In this document: piece after piece, positions 18,120 to 27,174 of the stretch | How positions within the stretch are numbered: position 1 is the stretch's first letter | Layout of the letters: each line of letters opens with the position of its first letter | Assembly (NCBI RefSeq): GCF_000817815.1 | Contig: NZ_JPRD01000048.1 | Span: forward strand, 85,188 to 149,187 | Reading direction: 5' to 3' | Source of the DNA: Vibrio owensii CAIM 1854 = LMG 25443 | GTDB taxonomy: Bacteria > Pseudomonadota > Gammaproteobacteria > Enterobacterales > Vibrionaceae | DNA: 64,000 nucleotides | Notes under the pieces: generated by a model | The model's input: the letters and a program-made list of their open reading frames with translations, nothing else | Databases searched by the model: none | Told to the model about the DNA's origin: nothing | Program-made: the position numbers and the translations under genes

Positions 18120-18767
18120 TTATTTCTCCACCTTTGAGGTTTGTCCCCATTGCGATGTCAATTCTTGGTGATTCAATTGTAACCATTGAAGTGCAATGAT
18201 TGAGGCACCATTTTCGAATTTTCCATCCTTCACCCATTGATACGCAGTTTCACGGCTGATCACATGAACTCGAATATCTTCATTTTCATAGTCTAAACCA
18301 TGAATGCCATGCGCTTTAGTTGCATCGACTTCACCGATGAACACATCAAGCTTTTCAGAACAACCACCAGAAGAAGGGTAATAAGAGGTAACCGAAGCCA
18401 CACGTCCGACTTGGATACCCGCTTCTTCTTCCGCTTCTCGACGAATCACTTCTTCTGATGATTCGTCACGATCAATCATGCCAGCGACAATTTCTAGCTG
18501 CCAAGGATGCGAATGTTCTAATGCGCCAACGCGGATCTGTTCAATGATCACTACCTGATCAGTCACAGGATCATACGGGAGCATGGCAGCAGCATGACCA
18601 CGTTCGAACATTTCTCGTTCGACAATCCCACTCCATCCGCCTGCGAATAATCTATGCTTAAAACGGTATTTCACCATTTTAAAGAAGCCTTTAAACACGG
18701 TTTCTTTTGAGATTATTTCCACATCTTGGGGAGTAAAATCATTTTGTTGCTTGTCACACTGTTGCAT
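18120..18767 (-). CDS. nudF: ADP-ribose pyrophosphatase (Nudix hydrolase)
   Basis: A 215-residue Nudix enzyme that splits ADP-ribose into AMP and ribose-5-phosphate, removing a reactive NAD by-product. The Nudix box begins GMIDRDESSEEVIRREAEEE and continues AGIQVG, with the expected REAEEEAG core. It opens the minus-strand operon nudF-yqiB-cpdA-yqiA and is divergent from tolC. A 229-base gap must carry both promoters, and it is AT-rich with no element I can assign firmly. Confidence 0.94.
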   Translation of the reverse strand: MQQCDKQQNDFTPQDVEIISKETVFKGFFKMVKYRFKHRLFAGGWSGIVEREMFERGHAAAMLPYDPVTDQVVIIEQIRVGALEHSHPWQLEIVAGMIDRDESSEEVIRREAEEEAGIQVGRVASVTSYYPSSGGCSEKLDVFIGEVDATKAHGIHGLDYENEDIRVHVISRETAYQWVKDGKFENGASIIALQWLQLNHQELTSQWGQTSKVEK

Positions 18768-18996
18768 TCAACACCTCTCTGAGTGAATCTTGTAGTTTAC
18801 TCATTGTTATTCGCTTGCTCAAAGGACTTGGCTCAACTTTTTGTACAATAGTTATAAATTATTTTAAGCGTTTCCCAATTATTTATTGCACAAGTGGATA
18901 ATTACGTGTAAAAAAGTGCAAAGTTTCGAGTAAATATCGTCCAAATTGAGTTAAACTACTGAGAATTAACCAATCTATATACCGCGGGAATGGAAA

Positions 18997-20331
18997 ATGA
19001 AAAAACTGCTTCCACTATTTATCAGTGCAGCGCTAGGCAGTATGAGCACATCTGCATGGGCAGACTCTCTTGCTGAAATCTATGACTTAGCAAAACAAAA
19101 CGACCCTCAATTGCTCAGTGTAGCAGCGCAGCGTGATCAAGCTTTTGAAGCAATCAACTCTAGCCGCAGTGCCCTACTACCACAAATCAACCTAACAGCG
19201 GGTTACGACATCGCTCGTGGTGATACTGACTACGACAACAATACCCCTACGTTACAAGATCGTGACAACGACCAAAACGTGTTGTCTGCAGGTGTTGGCT
19301 TCTCGCAAGAGTTGTACAACCGTGCATCATGGATCACGCTAGACACGGCTGAGAAAACGGCTCGTCGTGCAGACGCAACGTACGCAGCAACACAACAAGG
19401 TTTGATCCTTCGTGTTTCTCAAGCTTACTTCGAAGTACTGCGTGCACAAGACAACCTTGTGTTCGTTCGTGCAGAAAAAGCAGCCGTTGGCCGTCAGCTA
19501 GAACAAACTAAGCAACGTTTTGAAGTAGGTCTATCGGCAATCACTGACGTACATGATGCACAAGCACAGTACGATGCAGTACTAGCCGATGAAGTATTGG
19601 CAGAAAACGATCTGATCAACAGCTACGAATCACTACGTGAAATCACAGGCCAAGAGCACAAGAACCTGAACGTTCTAGACACCGCTCGTTTCTCTGCAAG
19701 CCGCTCTTCTGAGCCAGCAGAAGCTCTGATTGAAGAAGCGAAAACAACTAACCTGAGCCTACTGTCTGCACGTATCGCACAAGACATCGCTCGCGACAAC
19801 ATCTCGCTAGCAAGCTCTGGTCACCTACCAACGCTATCTCTTGACGGTGGTTACAACTACTCTGACACAGCAGAGAGCACAGCGGACAACACAACGGATG
19901 GCTTCAATGTTGGTGTTAACCTAGCAGTGCCTCTATACACTGGTGGTCGTACAACGTCTGAAGTGAAACAAGCGGAATTCGGTTACGTATCTGCGAGTGA
20001 AGATCTAGAAGCAGAATACCGTAGTGTTGTGAAAGAAGTGCGTGCACAGAACAACAACATCAACGCTTCTATCGGCGCACTAAAAGCGTACGAGCAATCT
20101 GTAGTGTCAGCACAGTCTGCGCTTGAAGCAACAGAAGCTGGTTTCGATGTAGGTACGCGTACTATCGTTGACGTACTAGACGCAACTCGTCGTCTATACG
20201 ATGCGAACAAGAACCTATCAGACGCTCGTTACAACTACATTCTTGCTGGCCTTCAGCTACGTCAAGCTGTAGGTACACTGAGCGAGCAAGATATCCTAGA
20301 TGTTGATGCAGGCCTTAAGCCAGTAAAATAA
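18997..20331 (+). CDS. tolC: Outer-membrane efflux channel TolC
   Basis: A 444-residue outer-membrane exit duct shared by tripartite drug pumps and type I secretion systems. The signal peptide ends in SAWA (residue 22). Two internally repeated halves of the TolC family follow, each with long helices and the QAYFEVLRAQDN / RYNYILAGLQLRQAVG type segments. The length is somewhat below E. coli TolC (about 490), because the extended C-terminal tail is missing, as is usual in vibrios. It is closed by a strong terminator. Confidence 0.96.
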   Translation: MKKLLPLFISAALGSMSTSAWADSLAEIYDLAKQNDPQLLSVAAQRDQAFEAINSSRSALLPQINLTAGYDIARGDTDYDNNTPTLQDRDNDQNVLSAGVGFSQELYNRASWITLDTAEKTARRADATYAATQQGLILRVSQAYFEVLRAQDNLVFVRAEKAAVGRQLEQTKQRFEVGLSAITDVHDAQAQYDAVLADEVLAENDLINSYESLREITGQEHKNLNVLDTARFSASRSSEPAEALIEEAKTTNLSLLSARIAQDIARDNISLASSGHLPTLSLDGGYNYSDTAESTADNTTDGFNVGVNLAVPLYTGGRTTSEVKQAEFGYVSASEDLEAEYRSVVKEVRAQNNNINASIGALKAYEQSVVSAQSALEATEAGFDVGTRTIVDVLDATRRLYDANKNLSDARYNYILAGLQLRQAVGTLSEQDILDVDAGLKPVK

Positions 20332-20358
20332 ACATCGATAACGAAGTAACACGCAAAA

Positions 20359-20388
20359 CACCAGCTGATTTTTCAGCTGGCGTTTTTT
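20359..20388 (+). terminator. Terminator of tolC
   Basis: An 8-bp perfect stem (CCAGCTGA, loop TTTT) followed by CG and six T residues. Confidence 0.88.
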
Positions 20389-20474
20389 ATTGCCGCTAGA
20401 CAAGCCATTCCCCCTCTAACTCCCCCTTGAAAACGGGAAGGACTGGAATGACTTTGTGGTTAGATTCACTCGTC

Positions 20475-20508
20475 CAAAAACAACAAAGGCCGCTCGAAAG
20501 CGGCCTTT
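20475..20508 (-). terminator. Terminator of hldE
   Basis: A perfect 10-bp GC-rich stem (AAAGGCCGCT, loop of 4) with a U-rich tail on the minus strand, 40 bases after the hldE stop. Confidence 0.88.
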
Positions 20509-20547
20509 AATAATTAGTTTGTCGTAATCAGCTTGGTGAGGAAGGAA

Positions 20548-21978
20548 TTAACCTTTCCCACCTTTGATAGCATTGATGATTTCGCTGGTTGAACAACCGT
20601 CTTCAAAGTTCAGTACGCGAACTTCACCGCCTGCAGCAATCACTTCTTTACCACCAGCTATCTCTTCTGGTTTGTAATCGCCACCTTTTACTAGCAAGCT
20701 TGGCAACACTTCAGAGATCAAACGCTGAGGCGTGTCTTCGCTAAATGGAACTACCCAATCAACCGCACCAAGACCTGCCAATACCGCCATACGACGATCG
20801 GTTGGGTTTACTGGACGACCAGGGCCTTTTAGGCGCTTCACTGATTCATCGGTATTTACCGCAACGATAAGGCGGTCGCCTAGCTCAGCAGCGTGGTTTA
20901 AGTAAGACACATGACCTGCGTGCAGAATGTCGAAACAACCATTGGTCATCACAACCTTCTCGCCTTTCGCACGTGCTTTCTTCACTGCTTCAATCAGTGC
21001 TTGTTCTGAAATCACACCGTAGTCTGTATCTTGGCTACCGTGAATCGCTTCTGCTAACTCAATCTCAGAAAGCGTTGATGTACCCAGTTTACCAACTACA
21101 ACACCTGCGGCTGCGTTTGCCAGTGCACACGCTTCTTCAAACGATTTACCCGCAGCAACAGATGCCGCAAGAACAGAGATAACCGTGTCGCCAGCGCCTG
21201 TCACGTCGTACACTTCTTTTGCTTGGGTCGGCAAATGGAACGGCTCTTGGCCACGGCGAATCAAGGTCATACCGTTTTCGCTGCGTGTTACCAATAGCGC
21301 TTCAAATTCGAACTCTTCAACCAAAGCCAGCGCTTTCTCGACTAGCTCTTGGTCAGATTTCACTTTGCCCACTACGTCTTCAAACTCTTTCATGTTTGGC
21401 GTAAGCAGTGTTGCGCCGCGGTAACGCTCAAAATCCGCACCTTTCGGGTCAATGAAGACAGGGATGTTTGCTGCGCGCGCTTTTTGGATGTAAGCCTGAA
21501 CGTGTTCTAGGGAACCTTTCGCGTAATCAGACATGATCACCGCTTTCACACTTGGTAGTGCGGTTTCCATACGAGACAACACTGGTTCTGCATCTGTGTT
21601 CTCGAACTTGTCTTCGAAGTCCAGACGGATAAGTTGCTGACCACGGCTCATCACGCGTAGTTTAGTGATGGTCGGATATTCTGGCAGCGCGACGAAATCG
21701 CATTTCACTTTTAGCGAGTTCAGCGTTTCCGTCAGTACTTTCGCTGGCTCATCCATACCCGTTAGACCAACAATGTGAGCGTGACCGCCAAGTGAAGCAA
21801 TGTTCATTGCCACGTTCGCAGCACCACCCGGACGCTCTTCATTGTTTTCTACTTTCACAACAGGTACTGGCGCTTCAGGAGAGATACGTCCAGTCGGGCC
21901 ATACCAGTAACGATCTAGCATGACATCACCGATGATTAGCACACCAGCGCTGTTGTAATCAGGTAGAATTGGTTTCAT
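20548..21978 (-). CDS. hldE: Bifunctional heptose-7-phosphate kinase / heptose-1-phosphate adenylyltransferase
   Basis: A 476-residue two-domain enzyme of ADP-heptose synthesis for the LPS inner core. The N-terminal ribokinase-fold domain (about residues 1-320) has RPGGAANVA and the catalytic [13 protein letters not shown] motif. The C-terminal nucleotidyltransferase domain (about 345-476) has [16 protein letters not shown] with the HxGH signature. I use the ATG at 21978 ([12 protein letters not shown]) rather than the in-frame start 13 codons upstream. It follows glnE by 77 bases, the same neighbour pair as in E. coli. Confidence 0.95.
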
Positions 21979-22055
21979 TATTGGTCTCCAAAAATTAAAT
22001 CGTGGTGAGTTTAACACAGCCTTTTTCTAGGCTGAACCTTGTGCACTACTTCTGC

Positions 22056-24899
22056 TTAGGCAAACCATTGATTCCATGCTTGCTTCACCCACTCTCGCTC
22101 TGCAACAAATTTCTCTTCCGCCACATCGGCATCCAAGTTGAGCAAGTTTCGACGATGAATCTCATCGCGCATTGATGTGTATGCGCGCGTCAATTGCATC
22201 GCTTGATCTTCTTCCATGACACCTTGTGCAATCAGGGTTTCAAAAATACGCACGTTATCGCACCAGCGAATCAGCTTCGGCTTACTGTGACTGTAGTTGA
22301 GCACAAGGTATTGAGCGAGAAATTCAATATCGGTAATACCGCCGTTGTCTTGCTTCAGCATAAAACGACCGGATTTTTTCCCACCCAAGTGGTCACGCAT
22401 TTTCTCACGCATATCGACCACGTCTTTCTTCAGCGCGTCTTGGTCACGCTGTTTACACAACACATCATGACGGGTGTTGTGGAAGGCGATAGCCAAAGGC
22501 TCATCACCATAAATCATACGCGCACGAACAAGAGCTTGATGCTCCCATGTCCATGCATCTTTGTGTTGATAGTCATCAAAAGCATCGGTTGGGCTAACCA
22601 ATAACCCAGAAGCACCAGATGGACGTAAGCGAGTATCCACTTCGTACAGAATGCCTGATGCAGTGCGGGTTGAGAAAATATGAATGATGCGCTGCGCTAA
22701 ACGAAGATAGAACTGGCGACCATCAATTTCTTTCTTACCATCGGTGTAGACGTTCACTGGGCAATCGTGCATAAACACGATATCGAGGTCTGAGTTATAA
22801 CCCAGCTCCCAACCGCCAACTTTTCCGTAACCAATCACGGCGAAACCTTTACCTTCACGATCTTTCACATGCGTTGGTTCGCCATATTTTTCCGACACTT
22901 GTAACCAAGCTTGGTTCACTACCGCTTCCACAATTGCTTCTGCCAAGTAGGTTAAGTGGTCACTCACTTTCATCACAGGAAGGACACCAGCAATATCAGC
23001 AGCGGCAATACGCAAGATGCAGATTTGTTTAAACTGGCGCAGCGCTTCCATCTGCTGCTCCATATCATCCTCTGGGATGCGGGCAAGGAAGTCACGTAGC
23101 TCTGTTCGGTAGCTATCAAGTGGAATTGGGTTGTACAAATGCTGAGGGTCGATCAACTCATCAAGCAGAATTGGATAACGCGATAGCTGTTCAGAAATCA
23201 TTGGGCTAGCTGTACACAGACGAACCAATTGCACTAACGCAGCCGGATGTTCATCCAACAGCTCAAGGTACGTTGTTCGCGTACAGATGTTATGCAGCAA
23301 ATGCAAAACTCGCGGCAAGCCAAACTGCGCATCCGGATGAGCAAACACCGCATCGAAGACTTTTGGCATTAGCTTGGTCAGCACTTCTCGCCCACGTGGT
23401 CCAAGCGTCTTCTTCGCCAGATCCGCTTTGAACTGCATAATGGTTTTCGCCAAGTTTTCTGGATTCTCGGCTTTGATATCCTCTTGTAGAACGTGTTCAA
23501 GCACATCTTGCTTGGTCGCCATGTCCCACAATTCGTGGAAATGACGAGCGACGGCTTCCGCTTCGTCCTCTTCATCATCACCAATCAAACTTTCAAATAC
23601 CTTGTGCACGTTTGCCATGTGTTGTTGCGTTTGAGCAATGAGCGCATCCCAACTATCAAAGCGCATCGCAGTAGCAAGTTTCAATTGCTCGTCTGCACAA
23701 TCGGGCAAGGTTTGCGTTTGCTTGTCCGCCATCGCTTGTAGCAGGTTTTCTAACTGGCGCAGGTACTTATAAGCCACTTCAAGGTTATCGACCTCTGGTT
23801 GCGTAAGCTGACCCAGCTCACCAATGGCATTCAAGGTTTCTAGCAGGCCTCGACCACGTAAAGATGGCTCGCGACCACCACGAATTAACTGGAACACTTG
23901 AGCGATAAACTCAATCTCACGAATGCCGCCCGCACCCAACTTGATGTTATTGCTCAAACCACGACGGCGCACTTCACTGCTGATCATGGATTTCATCCGG
24001 CGCAGAGATTGAATCGCACTGAAGTCTATATAACGGCGGAAAACAAACGGACGCAGCATCTGGCGCAACTCTTGATATTGCGGATACATTTCACTGCCCA
24101 TCACGCGCGCTTTAATCATCGCATAACGTTCCCAATCCCTTCCTTGTTCTTGGTAGTAATCTTCGAGCGCGGCATAGCTCATCACCAACGGACCACTTTC
24201 ACCAAATGGACGTAAACGCATATCCACGCGGTAACAGAAGCCGTCAAAGGTTTGTTGGTCGAGTGCTTTAATGATGCGTTGCCCCAAACGGGTAAAGAAC
24301 TGCGCGTTGGCAATGCTGCGGCGCGCGCCTTGCGTCTCACCGTTTTCTGGGTATGTGAAAATCAGATCGATGTCAGAAGAGAAGTTAAGCTCACCACCGC
24401 CAAGCTTACCCATGCCAATGATCAGCATAGGTTGCGCTTCACCCTCGGCATTGGTTGGCGTGCCCCACTCATTACAGCAAATCTTGTATTGCCATTGATA
24501 AGTTTCGAAGATCATCGCCTCTGCCAATTGAGACAAATGACTGAGCGACTCTTCTAGTGTCCAAGTGTGGGTAAAGTCTTTCCACGCAATGTAGACCATT
24601 TCGCGGTTACGGAACTGACGCAGCACACGGTGGCCTGCCATTTCATCTTGGCATTCAGCTAAGAGATCGGCGAGGCGTGTACGATAAGCTTGTTGTCGAC
24701 TACTTTCTGCCAGCATGCTTGGCAAGTTTTGTGCGAGTGTCTCATCACGATGAATCGCTTCGGTAATGAACTTACTTAACCCAGACACAAAACGAAATTG
24801 CTCAGCAATCTCGGTTGGCCATTGTTGAAAGTATCCCGCTTGCTCGGCGTTTTGAACCGCAGAATCCGCGACAGAAATCAGTGACGAAGGCAGCTGCAT
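22056..24899 (-). CDS. glnE: Glutamine synthetase adenylyltransferase/deadenylase
   Basis: A 947-residue bifunctional regulator that adds or removes AMP on glutamine synthetase according to nitrogen status. It has two nucleotidyltransferase-fold domains: GMGKLGGGELNFSSDIDLIF (the deadenylase half) and GYGKVGGWELGYNSDLDIVF (the adenylylating half), each with the DxD metal pair. They are separated by a helical linker. The ATG at 24899 (MQLPSSLISVADSA) gives the usual length; the longer frame would run into the upstream chemoreceptor terminator. Confidence 0.96.
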   Translation of the reverse strand: MQLPSSLISVADSAVQNAEQAGYFQQWPTEIAEQFRFVSGLSKFITEAIHRDETLAQNLPSMLAESSRQQAYRTRLADLLAECQDEMAGHRVLRQFRNREMVYIAWKDFTHTWTLEESLSHLSQLAEAMIFETYQWQYKICCNEWGTPTNAEGEAQPMLIIGMGKLGGGELNFSSDIDLIFTYPENGETQGARRSIANAQFFTRLGQRIIKALDQQTFDGFCYRVDMRLRPFGESGPLVMSYAALEDYYQEQGRDWERYAMIKARVMGSEMYPQYQELRQMLRPFVFRRYIDFSAIQSLRRMKSMISSEVRRRGLSNNIKLGAGGIREIEFIAQVFQLIRGGREPSLRGRGLLETLNAIGELGQLTQPEVDNLEVAYKYLRQLENLLQAMADKQTQTLPDCADEQLKLATAMRFDSWDALIAQTQQHMANVHKVFESLIGDDEEDEAEAVARHFHELWDMATKQDVLEHVLQEDIKAENPENLAKTIMQFKADLAKKTLGPRGREVLTKLMPKVFDAVFAHPDAQFGLPRVLHLLHNICTRTTYLELLDEHPAALVQLVRLCTASPMISEQLSRYPILLDELIDPQHLYNPIPLDSYRTELRDFLARIPEDDMEQQMEALRQFKQICILRIAAADIAGVLPVMKVSDHLTYLAEAIVEAVVNQAWLQVSEKYGEPTHVKDREGKGFAVIGYGKVGGWELGYNSDLDIVFMHDCPVNVYTDGKKEIDGRQFYLRLAQRIIHIFSTRTASGILYEVDTRLRPSGASGLLVSPTDAFDDYQHKDAWTWEHQALVRARMIYGDEPLAIAFHNTRHDVLCKQRDQDALKKDVVDMREKMRDHLGGKKSGRFMLKQDNGGITDIEFLAQYLVLNYSHSKPKLIRWCDNVRIFETLIAQGVMEEDQAMQLTRAYTSMRDEIHRRNLLNLDADVAEEKFVAEREWVKQAWNQWFA

Positions 24900-24967
24900 T
24901 TTTCTTCCTTGTGTGAAAAGCACTGTGGTTTGAGAGGTATACACTCTTTTATACCAGAGTTGGCATA

Positions 24968-25002
24968 AATAAAAACGCCCACAAAAGGTTTGTGGGCGTT
25001 TT
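24968..25002 (-). terminator. Terminator of the chemoreceptor gene
   Basis: A perfect 14-bp stem (AAAACGCCCACAAA, loop of 3), U-rich on the minus strand, 17 bases after the chemoreceptor stop. Confidence 0.88.
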
Positions 25003-25019
25003 ATCAAAGCTTGCTGAAA

Positions 25020-26276
25020 CTAGACTTCGAAAGATTTAATCTTCTTGTCGAGCTCTTCTGCATTGTTCTGCATCATCTCAGAGGTCTCTAGCAACTCGCT
25101 GACCACCACGACCGATGCTTCCACAAGCTCACGAACATTAGTTAAGTTCTGGCTCATTTCTTCTGCGACGCTGCTTTGCTGACCTGATGCCGTTGCAATC
25201 TGGAAGTTCATATCGTTAATTTGCGTGACTTGACCAACAATGCCGTCAAGCTCAGTGCCAGCATTTGAAACTAGCTCAACACCTTCAGCTGCCTCAACCA
25301 CGCTCTTCTCCATCAACTCTACCGCTGAGGTTGCGCTCGCTTGAAGCTGAGTGATCATCTCTTGGATTTCTACCGTTGCTTGCTGCGTACGTTGAGCAAG
25401 GTTACGAACTTCATCGGCTACTACTGCAAAGCCACGGCCCGCTTCACCCGCACGTGCCGCTTCAATTGCCGCATTCAGTGCAAGCAAGTTGGTTTGTTCT
25501 GAAATACCTTGAATGGTGCCAACTACGCTGCCGATGGCATCAACACGCTCTTCCACTTGGTTTACCGCGCTTGCTGAAGAAGCGATATCAGAAGACAGTT
25601 CACTCATCTTAGACACGGTTTTCTGTAAGAACTGCTGACCAGTCACAGCTTGTGTCGACGCTTGCTCGGTAAGAGACGATGCCGTTTGTGCATGCTCTGC
25701 CACCGTTTGAACCGTAGATGACATCTCGCTCATTGCGGTAGCTAGCTGATCGATCTCGTTGAACTCTTCTTGTGCTGATTCTTTGGTTTCTGACATGCTG
25801 AGCGTCATCACTTCCGTCAGAGTAGAAAGCTCATCAGAAGCATTGATCTGCATCTGAATCACATCATGCAGCTGACGACGCGTTTTCTCTAGCTCACGAG
25901 CGACATCGCCATACTCATCTTTACAATCCATGCCAAATGGCACAGACAGATTTTTGCTTGCCATCAACTTGATTGCATCATTCAAGTACTGTGTTTGACG
26001 CAGCATGACACGAGCAGCGGCGAGCAATAGCACCACAAACACAACAATGAGTATCGCGGTTTGCCACGCCACTTGCGTTAGGTAGGCTTCGTAATGTTGT
26101 TGGGCAACTTGCTCGTTCTGTGTTGCCGCCAATAATGAGTTATAGAACGTGCTCGCGTCCCATAATTGTTTTGCCACAATCAGGATGGTACTGAATACCA
26201 TCAACATGACCATTTTCGGAACGAGCTTGATGTCGGATATCACCCTTTCCCACGGCTTAAATGCCAGCTTTTCCAT
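25020..26276 (-). CDS. Methyl-accepting chemotaxis protein with minimal periplasmic domain
   Basis: A 418-residue chemoreceptor. Two transmembrane helices (about residues 20-38 and 74-91) enclose only about 35 periplasmic residues, too few for a typical ligand-binding domain. A HAMP-like linker follows, then the cytoplasmic signalling domain with the conserved hairpin-tip segment QTNLLALNAAIEAARAGEAG (about 266-285). The hairpin contacts CheA and CheW. With such a small sensor it may read membrane state, energy taxis or cytoplasmic signals; the ligand cannot be told from sequence. It is divergent from a potassium-channel-like gene. Confidence 0.92.
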   Translation of the reverse strand: MEKLAFKPWERVISDIKLVPKMVMLMVFSTILIVAKQLWDASTFYNSLLAATQNEQVAQQHYEAYLTQVAWQTAILIVVFVVLLLAAARVMLRQTQYLNDAIKLMASKNLSVPFGMDCKDEYGDVARELEKTRRQLHDVIQMQINASDELSTLTEVMTLSMSETKESAQEEFNEIDQLATAMSEMSSTVQTVAEHAQTASSLTEQASTQAVTGQQFLQKTVSKMSELSSDIASSASAVNQVEERVDAIGSVVGTIQGISEQTNLLALNAAIEAARAGEAGRGFAVVADEVRNLAQRTQQATVEIQEMITQLQASATSAVELMEKSVVEAAEGVELVSNAGTELDGIVGQVTQINDMNFQIATASGQQSSVAEEMSQNLTNVRELVEASVVVVSELLETSEMMQNNAEELDKKIKSFEV

Positions 26277-26369
26277 TGTCAGTTCTCCACCGAGTCTTAT
26301 ATAGTCTTTATCTTACTTATAGTTATGCTCGCGCTTGATTCTGGTTGCGCGATTTATTTCGAGCTTCGT

Positions 26370-27143
26370 ATGAAAAACTATGATATCAAAGACAGCACTA
26401 AACCGATGGGGTTGCTATCACTAATCTTGTCCTTCATGGCGCTATTTGTGATCTCTGGCCTGTTGTTTTTCCCGCTTGATCACGAAACCCGTCAAGTCTT
26501 TATCGGTCTGGATTTTATAATCTGTAGTATTTTTATACTGCAGCTCACTATAGATTTGATCCGAGCCACAGATCGTAAGTTGTTTCTCAAGCACCACTGG
26601 ATCGATTTTGTGGCGAGCATCCCAATGATTGAGCCTTTGCGCTTCGCTCGCTTATTCCATATCTTGCGCGTCATTCTGGTACTGCGCTCTTCCAAATTCA
26701 TTCTTTTCCAGCTCAAGCAAAACCGTCGTGAAACCACATTAGCGTCCATTTTGTTGTTAATGGTGGTGCTGATTACTTTAGGTTCTAGTGCGATGCTGTT
26801 TATTGAAGGGCAGAATCCTGATGCCAACATCCAGACGGGAACAGACGCATTGTGGTGGGCCTTTGTGACTATTTCGACCGTTGGTTATGGTGACCATTAT
26901 CCAGTGACGACGGGAGGTAAGCTGCTTGCCGTGCTGATCATCATATGTGGTGTTGGTATCTTCGGTATGATTTCAGGTTTAATCACCTCGTTCCTGACCG
27001 CTCCCACTCGTCAGCAAGATAACCGGTCGAAGAATAAAGAGAAGCTGTTGGAACAAGTATTGGATAGGCAGGAACAGATACTAGATAGACTCCAATCCAT
27101 CGAAGACGAACTCAATGAACAGAAACAACGGACAAAAAAATAG
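26370..27143 (+). CDS. Voltage-gated potassium channel family protein
   Basis: A 257-residue six-helix channel. The S4-like helix PLRFARLFHILRVILVLRSS has arginines at three-residue spacing, the mark of a voltage sensor. The pore loop reads TISTVGYGDHYPVT with the potassium selectivity filter. A short cytoplasmic C-terminal coiled coil (about 215-255) may aid tetramer assembly; there is no RCK/TrkA-N domain. I start at MKNYDIKDST (26370). The open frame extends far upstream, but only antisense to the chemoreceptor. The stop codon lies inside the terminator stem. Confidence 0.85.
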   Translation: MKNYDIKDSTKPMGLLSLILSFMALFVISGLLFFPLDHETRQVFIGLDFIICSIFILQLTIDLIRATDRKLFLKHHWIDFVASIPMIEPLRFARLFHILRVILVLRSSKFILFQLKQNRRETTLASILLLMVVLITLGSSAMLFIEGQNPDANIQTGTDALWWAFVTISTVGYGDHYPVTTGGKLLAVLIIICGVGIFGMISGLITSFLTAPTRQQDNRSKNKEKLLEQVLDRQEQILDRLQSIEDELNEQKQRTKK

Positions 27144-27166
27144 GACCTTCAGGTCCTATTTTTTTG
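27134..27166. terminator. Bidirectional terminator between the channel gene and ygiF
   Basis: Stem TAGGACC, loop TTCA, with A and T runs on both sides, between convergent genes. Confidence 0.9.
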
Positions 27167-27174
27167 TAGTCATC

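Noticed and set aside
26166..26369. N-terminal extension of the channel gene
   Set aside because: The extra 68 codons are antisense to the chemoreceptor start and the intergenic gap, and they lack channel-family character; the ATG at 26370 gives the natural first residues.
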